64,000 nt of DNA from Lindgomyces ingoldianus (Eukaryota; Ascomycota; Dothideomycetes; Pleosporales; Lindgomycetaceae). The stretch is taken from NCBI RefSeq assembly GCF_010093535.1, contig NW_022985168.1:124001-188000 (forward strand). The letters are read 5' to 3'. The notes beneath the pieces were generated by a model that saw nothing but the letters and a program-made list of their open reading frames with translations, made no database searches and was not told the DNA's origin. Of this stretch, positions 58,930 to 64,000 are shown piece after piece (the first letter of the stretch is position 1; the number at the start of each line of letters is the position of its first letter). Position numbers and translations under genes: made by a program.

Positions 58930-59779
58930 ATGGCTAACCCCTCCACCCCCACGGACCCCTCCTTAAACACACCCTACAATGACCCCACTGCGACCCTCCT
59001 AAGCACATCCTGTCTCGACTTCCTCCTCATAGAACTAGTGCCAATGGCATACCGTATAACCTCCGATCTGGCGGCACGGGAAGAAGAATGGATGCGCGGA
59101 TCTAGTTCCCTTAACCCACGGAGCGACGATTCGGGGAGCACAGCTGGGAATGTAGGGCGGATAGGAGATGTTGGAGGTGTTGGAGGGGCAGTGGGAGGTA
59201 CGGTGGACGAGGAAGAGGCGAGAGAAGCTGTATTCCATAGGTTAGAGACTTTGGGGTATAGGGTTGGACTGGGTGTTGTAGAACGGTAAGCCGTCCCCTT
59301 CCCCTCGCCTTCGCCTCTCTTCTCCTAACCCCCAAATTTTTTTTAAGGAAGTTTTGCTAATTGCTCTCAGTTTCTCCCGCGACAAACCGCGTCCAACAAC
59401 CCCCCTCGACATAATAAAATTCCTCTGCAAAGATCTCTGGACCCTCCTGTTCCGCAAGCAAATCGATAACCTCAAAACTAACCATCGCGGCATCTACGTA
59501 CTAACCGACAACTCCTTCAAACCCCTTTCTCGCATGTCCTTTGACACCAAAAAATTCGACCAATTACCTGCACAGGCGGCGGCCGCTATGGGGGACACCG
59601 TTGCGGGCTTGGGAAAAGATGCGAATTACATAGCCAGGGTGCAGCCTTTTTTGTATTTTCCGGCGGGAGTGATAAGAGGAAGCCTTGCTGCGCTGGGGAT
59701 ACAGGCGACTGTGCAGGCGGAGTCGAGTGGGCCGCCGAATGCTACATTTCAGATACGGACAGTGGGTGCGAAGCCTTGA
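58930..59779 (+). CDS. TRS33: TRAPP complex subunit Trs33 (TRAPPC6-like)
   Basis: Two exons, 58930-59285 and 59371-59779, give 254 aa. After a short Pro/Thr tail the family starts (TSCLDFLLIELVPMAYRI). It continues with AVFHRLETLGYRVGLGVVER, then across the intron FSRDKPRPTTPLDIIKFLCK, LWTLLFRKQIDNLKTNHRGI and YVLTDNSFKPLSRMS. The C-terminal half contains PFLYFPAGVIRGSLAALGI. This is the Bet3/Trs33 fold of a core TRAPP tethering subunit for ER-Golgi and Golgi vesicle traffic. A Gly/Ser-rich insert of about 40 residues (residues 55-95) makes it longer than yeast or human homologues. The gene converges on the malate dehydrogenase gene. Confidence 0.92.
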
Positions 59780-60194
59780 TATAAAGAGCAAGGGCATGCA
59801 TGTCAGATACAGTGCAGTCCGTGTGGCGTTTAACATTATTTCAAGCGGCATTGGGTGGCGTATGGAGTTAGGAGATTGGGTATCACTTTTTTTTGGGGGG
59901 GGGGGATGGCGGTTGAGTATCATCACCTCTAAATGCATACAACTTGCATGTCTGAAAACCTTTGCGCACAAGGAGCTTTCATTCATGGACATCTAACCGT
60001 ATAGGCCCGAGTCAATCCGCTCAGTCACGCTTGCCCAGATACCCATACAAACACGAATCAAAATCTATACCCGCCTAAATTTATTCCTCTCATGGAAGTA
60101 GGTGGGGTTCGTTATCATGCTGGCCTATAACCTATCTGCCATGCTTATATGAGTATTCTCTCGCGGACGAAGGGTGGGTAGGATTGGAGAAGGC
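59780..60194. other. Intergenic between convergent genes
   Basis: No coding signal; a G10 run occurs near 59896-59905. It should hold both 3' ends. Confidence 0.4.
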
Positions 60195-61489
60195 TCACTT
60201 TGGTGGTGGGTTCTGGATGAATTCAACGCCCTTGGCGATGTTTCCCTTCAGGCCAGTGTAACAAGCCTCGAGTAGTTTCTTCTCGGCGTCGTTGGCGGTG
60301 CTGACGACATCGATAGCCTTCTCGGCGCCGGAGGGCTGTGGACTGTTAGGAAGAGTGGGAAAGGGGATGCATTGTTCAACTTACTCCAAGCTCAATTGGG
60401 ACAGAGAAGAATTCACAGCCGGTAGTCTTTACAATAGCCTCGCCGCCTGGGACACCTGGGAGGTAGACGAAGCTAGGCTCGACAATGCCCTTCTCGCCCT
60501 TAACAGCCTTGATCACCTTCTCGGCAAATCTACTTTTATCAGCAAATGCCTTTATGAGCGAGCTTCGATACCCACCGGAAGCCGGCGTAGGCCATGGAAA
60601 GAGTAGCAGAGCCAAGGCCATCTTTAGCTTTAACGACCTCGTCACCACCAAACTGGACGCCTATGGACGCATTAGGATTGACCTACGACCCGATCGCTCG
60701 TAGTTACTCACGGTTGATGAGAGCATCGTAGTCCTTGGCTGGGATGTCAACCGCGGGCTTGGCCTGGCTGAAGAGGGGAACAATGGTCTCTCCAGAGTGA
60801 CCACCAATGACTGGGATAACCGTCTTGGATGGGTTCTTCTCGCCAGAGATGCCAGCAACGAATGTCTCGGCACGGACGACGTCAAGAGTGGTGACACCGA
60901 ATAGCTTCTTCGGGTCAAAGACGCCAGCGGCCTTTAGCACCTCAGCAGCAATCGGGACAGTCGAGTTCACGGGATTGGAGATGACCAGGACGAAGGCCTT
61001 TGGGCAGGCCTCTGCGACACCCTTGACAAGATCTCGTACAATGCCAGCGTTAATCTTAAAGAGGTCGTCGCGAGTCATTCCAGGCTTGCCTACAGCGGGT
61101 CAGCACCCGCCTCACCGACAGCTGATAGGTGCGGACATACGGGGAATGCCAGCAGGAATGACGACGATGTCGCAGCCAGTGAAGGCCTGCTTCATGCCCT
61201 CATTCGGAGGCAGGAAACCAGTGACGGTCTGCTCGCTGCATCAGTATAACCCTCAATTGAAAAGGCCCGGACGTGTGCGTACTGCTGGCGTCGAGATGTG
61301 AGAAAGGTCGGCGGCAACGCCGGGCGTGTTGACAACATCATAGAGAGAAAGCTCGTCAACGAGGGGGCAAGCCTTGAGGAGGAGGGACAACGGCTAGCAT
61401 TCTATCAGCAGCGGTACTTTACGCAGTTCCTCAGGAGTGCACACCTGTCCAATGCCCCCAGACGCTCCAGCAACGCAGGCCTTGACCAT
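60195..61489 (-). CDS. mdh: Malate dehydrogenase, NAD-dependent, non-mitochondrial type
   Basis: Seven exons, 61489-61445, 61393-61283, 61228-61141, 61089-60712, 60660-60576, 60529-60385 and 60335-60195, encode 330 aa. The protein opens directly with the NAD-binding motif [20 protein letters not shown], with no presequence, which separates it from the mitochondrial isoenzyme. Conserved blocks follow: [81 protein letters not shown] with the catalytic histidine, and [20 protein letters not shown]. It interconverts malate and oxaloacetate. It ends NPPPK, without a peroxisomal PTS1, so cytosolic is most likely. The first exon has only 15 codons; the seven-exon structure is dense but every phase closes. 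Confidence 0.94.
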
Positions 61490-62360
61490 TTTGTTAGCTT
61501 GTGATTAGTGGATCGGACGATGAGGGGAAGTGCGGGCGAGGGAAGGTGAGATGGCGAGCAAAGGAGTAGGGACGAGCGGAGCAGCAATTGAGCGGACGAG
61601 GGGTGCTCAAATAGCTGTCGATGGAGGAATGGAAATTTGGCGGTGAGTTGTGCGTGGGATACAGCAGAACAGGAGCTTTGCAGGCCACGAGACTCAACGG
61701 CTGGTGGGGGAAAGGGCGAGAGGCACGGACCAATGGCGGGGTCTTCGTTTGGCAGGTGTGACGGAGTGTAGGAGTGAATAATGGGTGGGGTGACGACAGC
61801 AACTTTGTCGCGCGTTTTGGGTTCCTGAGCCTCATATATAAATGTTCGTAAATCTTGCGCAAGGCTGCACGTTTGATTCGCGTCCCGAATGAGCCTCGGG
61901 CTCACATGGCGTCCACATCACTTCCGAACTCCTCGGGCGGGATCGGACTACTCGTTGCCATCAGATGCAGGAACGCCCAAAAGCACGCATGCACATGATG
62001 TCGCAGGATGCCACTCTTCAATCGAAATTCATTTTGCTGTCTTTATGTACGCCATCCCATCCGTACCCCATCCGCGGCCGAAGGCCTAAACCGCCAGGAC
62101 AGCTCCAAAACACCCCGACCTTTCCCCTGACCTCGACTCGCAGAGTATTCCCACCCAATCCCACCGAGCCCCAAGTGTCAGAGAAGAGATCTGCCCATTT
62201 TAAAGCACCTTCGCCATGTCGTCCCCCGCTATCCGGTTTTCGGGGTCAGGCTGACAAGAATTGAAAGTCTTCCACCCTCTACTCCAATATCAAGTCCTAA
62301 AAGGCCCCCATCTCCCCCTGTCACGGCCTCTCTCTTCACTAGTCAGATGGTCAGCTGCTG
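61490..62360. other. Malate dehydrogenase promoter and HAP5 3' flank
   Basis: No gene recognised. Pyrimidine/purine-skewed sequence at 61500-61800 is typical of a highly expressed fungal promoter on the minus strand. Confidence 0.4.
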
Positions 62361-63556
62361 TTAAGGGCCAAAATCTTCCCTCTCTCCTTCTGCATCTGCA
62401 TCCCCCTCTGGATCATGAGGTCGATAGCCCTGGCTAGGATCCCCAGCTCCAGTTGGGTCAGGCCCACGCTGACCCACGGGATACATCTGCTATCCGAAAT
62501 CAGAGAAGAACAGAACGAGGTAGTGAATCTTGAGCTTACTTGCTGGCCTGCCATTGGATATGCTCCATAAACAGCTGGGTCAAATTGGGGTGGCAGCTGG
62601 CCATAGGCATTGGGGTCGCCTTGCACTTGCGGAGCATACATGCCTGACGGGCGGAAATCTTCTTGTGGAGCCATATGCTGCCCCATTCCGTAGTCCTGTG
62701 GAGGAGGCATCTGATGTGGCGCGTGCACCCCGCCTTGTTGAGGCATCGCACCTGGGGGGATTGCGGCATTTGATTGAACAGCGGCGCTACTCTGCCCACC
62801 ACTCCGCTTGTGGGGGTGAGCCTCCTCACGAGGGACAATATCAATCAAGAAGTCGAACATGTCTGATTTCGACAAGGCCGACGCAATATCCGAGCGCTGA
62901 AGAGTGCGGCGCTTGTTCTCCTCTGCATGAATCCATGCGCGCATCGTGAGCTCCGTGATGAATATGTCGCATCCCTTCGCGAAGAGAATTGGGGCTTCGG
63001 CAGATATCATCTTGACTTCGGGATCCGCTTTCATGACCTTCTTGATCCGTGCCAGCGGGAGCTGATGGAGCTTGTAGTCGTGTTCATCAGTCTCCAGCTT
63101 CATCACCTGTTGTTGCCAATAGGTATTGAGAATGTCGCGGTAAGTCCCGTTTAGGCCTTGATTCACCTGTTATCAAATCAGCCTGTGAGTCGTGCGCACG
63201 TCTGCCATACCTCGTACGTTCTGCCATGACCCGGTGAAGAGCTGCGCGTCGGGCGCATGGCCCTGGGCAGCAATCTGGACCAAAAATCAGTTTCTGCGAG
63301 GTGGAGAGGAGCTCCAAGCGAGCATTCAGCGAAGGTACGTACTGAGGCGGAGGCTCCTGATGGCGAAGCAGTCAGCTCAGAGGTCTCATAAAGTCGGTCA
63401 AGGCGAGAGAGGTCGCGCATGCAAAAACGTACCGTAGTGCCCGCCATTGTTCGAGTCGTACAGAGGGTTCCCGTTTAAACCGTCATATCGTTTCGGGGCG
63501 GCGGGCGCCTGGCGCATCTTCTGCTGGCCGTGAGCTTGGAGATGTGTCGGGTCCAT
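62361..63556 (-). CDS. HAP5: CCAAT-binding factor subunit Hap5/HapE (NF-YC)
   Basis: Five exons, 63556-63433, 63356-63343, 63274-63218, 63166-62540 and 62486-62361, give 315 aa. The histone-fold core, at about residues 98-176, is nearly invariant in fungi: [60 protein letters not shown] and [12 protein letters not shown]. The fungal N-terminal extension [20 protein letters not shown] is present; it lets HapX/Hap4-type regulators or Hap2/3 bind. The C-terminus is Gln/Pro/Gly-rich. Exon 2 is a 14-nt microexon, chosen because it alone keeps phase between [12 protein letters not shown]...GHYG and [13 protein letters not shown]. The protein pairs with Hap3 and Hap2 on CCAAT promoters, governing respiration, iron and redox genes. 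Confidence 0.92.
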
Positions 63557-64000
63557 GACGATCTCGTCACTCTAGGGTTACACAGGGAGCAGGGGTTTGA
63601 TTCGTGGGCAAATGCCCAGTCGCCAGATGTCGGTCGCTGTCAGCGGATCGATGCAGGAGGGAGCTGCGAAGGCCCAATGGATGGTGGTGACGGTAGTCGG
63701 GGTGGGTGTTTGTGTGAATGTAGCTTGGATGCTGTGGTTGCGTCAAATATGCGGTCTGAGTGGACGACGTTGCAGGCAAAAGGATAAGCGGGGAAGGCCA
63801 GGCGCACGCGGGAGGTACCTGCGCCCAAATTGATGCTGCGAGCTGCGATCAGTAGGCCACGGTGCAACACCCGCCATCTTTCTGGCCTTCACGCTGGGAT
63901 GGTTGTTTACCTGGTGACCAAGACGCGATACGGAACACGCCGCGACGTGCGGCGCAAATTGCTGTCGTGGGTTTTGCCAATCGGATGGGAGGAAGCGCAG
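63557..64000. other. HAP5 promoter region to the right edge
   Basis: No coding region recognised. Several short open frames overlap in opposite strands. The sequence is moderately GC-rich and probably belongs to the HAP5 promoter and a neighbouring gene outside the window. Confidence 0.4.

Noticed and set aside
60195..61489. Mitochondrial location for the malate dehydrogenase
   Set aside because: The NAD-binding motif begins at residue 2-3 with no presequence, and the residues around LYDVVNTPG are of the cytosolic/peroxisomal fungal type.
63087..63447. Frames of 76-89 codons within the 5' part of the Hap5 gene
   Set aside because: They read through introns of HAP5; correct splicing gives the conserved [14 protein letters not shown] sequence instead.
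1..64000. CRISPR arrays, bacterial operons, prophage or intact transposons
   Set aside because: No regularly spaced repeats, no integrase or transposase motifs, no terminal repeats; the gene structure is eukaryotic throughout.

Overview
The window is nuclear DNA of a filamentous ascomycete (Pezizomycotina). Genes are split by short GT-AG introns (mostly 45-170 bp) with CTRAC-type branch points and are packed on both strands. They include fungal-specific families: a UstYa-like DUF3328 protein, Zn2Cys6 and Hcm1/Sep1-type forkhead regulators, and a DUF6594 relic. Placement in Leotiomycetes is only an impression. For spliced genes the exon joins were worked out by hand from splice signals, reading phase and family conservation.

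Region 1 (1-18.3 kb) is a dense housekeeping block: mitochondrial DEAD-box helicase (Mss116-like), amidase, ArgJ-type ornithine acetyltransferase, an F-box-like protein, a Cys-rich single-pass membrane protein, splicing factor BUD31, complex I LYR subunit NDUFA6, RNA polymerase I/III subunit RPC19, HIS3, and a forkhead regulator. BUD31/NDUFA6 and RPC19/HIS3 are divergent pairs with 226-278 bp between start codons. The HIS3 side carries a perfect TGACTCA, as expected for general amino-acid control.

Region 2 (18.3-37 kb) is a gene-poor, AT-richer compartment. It holds one tRNA-Gly(GCC), a series of decayed genes, and one intact small secreted protein with four cysteines (34.6 kb), an effector-like candidate. 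The decayed genes include a NACHT/NLR-type STAND protein and a large coiled-coil membrane protein. Many of their stops are explained by CAG to TAG or TGG to TGA, the changes expected from repeat-induced point mutation (RIP) or similar C-to-T decay.

Region 3 (37-47.5 kb) is a run of minus-strand genes that looks like a small metabolic cluster: a UstYa-like oxidase, a small two-hydrophobic-segment reading frame, a copper amine oxidase, a Zn2Cys6 regulator with a fungal-specific transcription factor domain, and a secreted GDSL/CE16 esterase. No PKS, NRPS or terpene synthase core is visible, so it would be an unusual RiPP-like or catabolic cluster.

Region 4 (47.5-64 kb) starts with gene-poor sequence, then an NAD-dependent aldehyde dehydrogenase with a GC-AG intron. 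It continues with an unknown conserved-looking protein, a relic with 23-residue repeats, a DUF6594 pseudogene, and a second housekeeping block: TRAPP subunit Trs33, non-mitochondrial malate dehydrogenase, and CCAAT-factor subunit Hap5/NF-YC.
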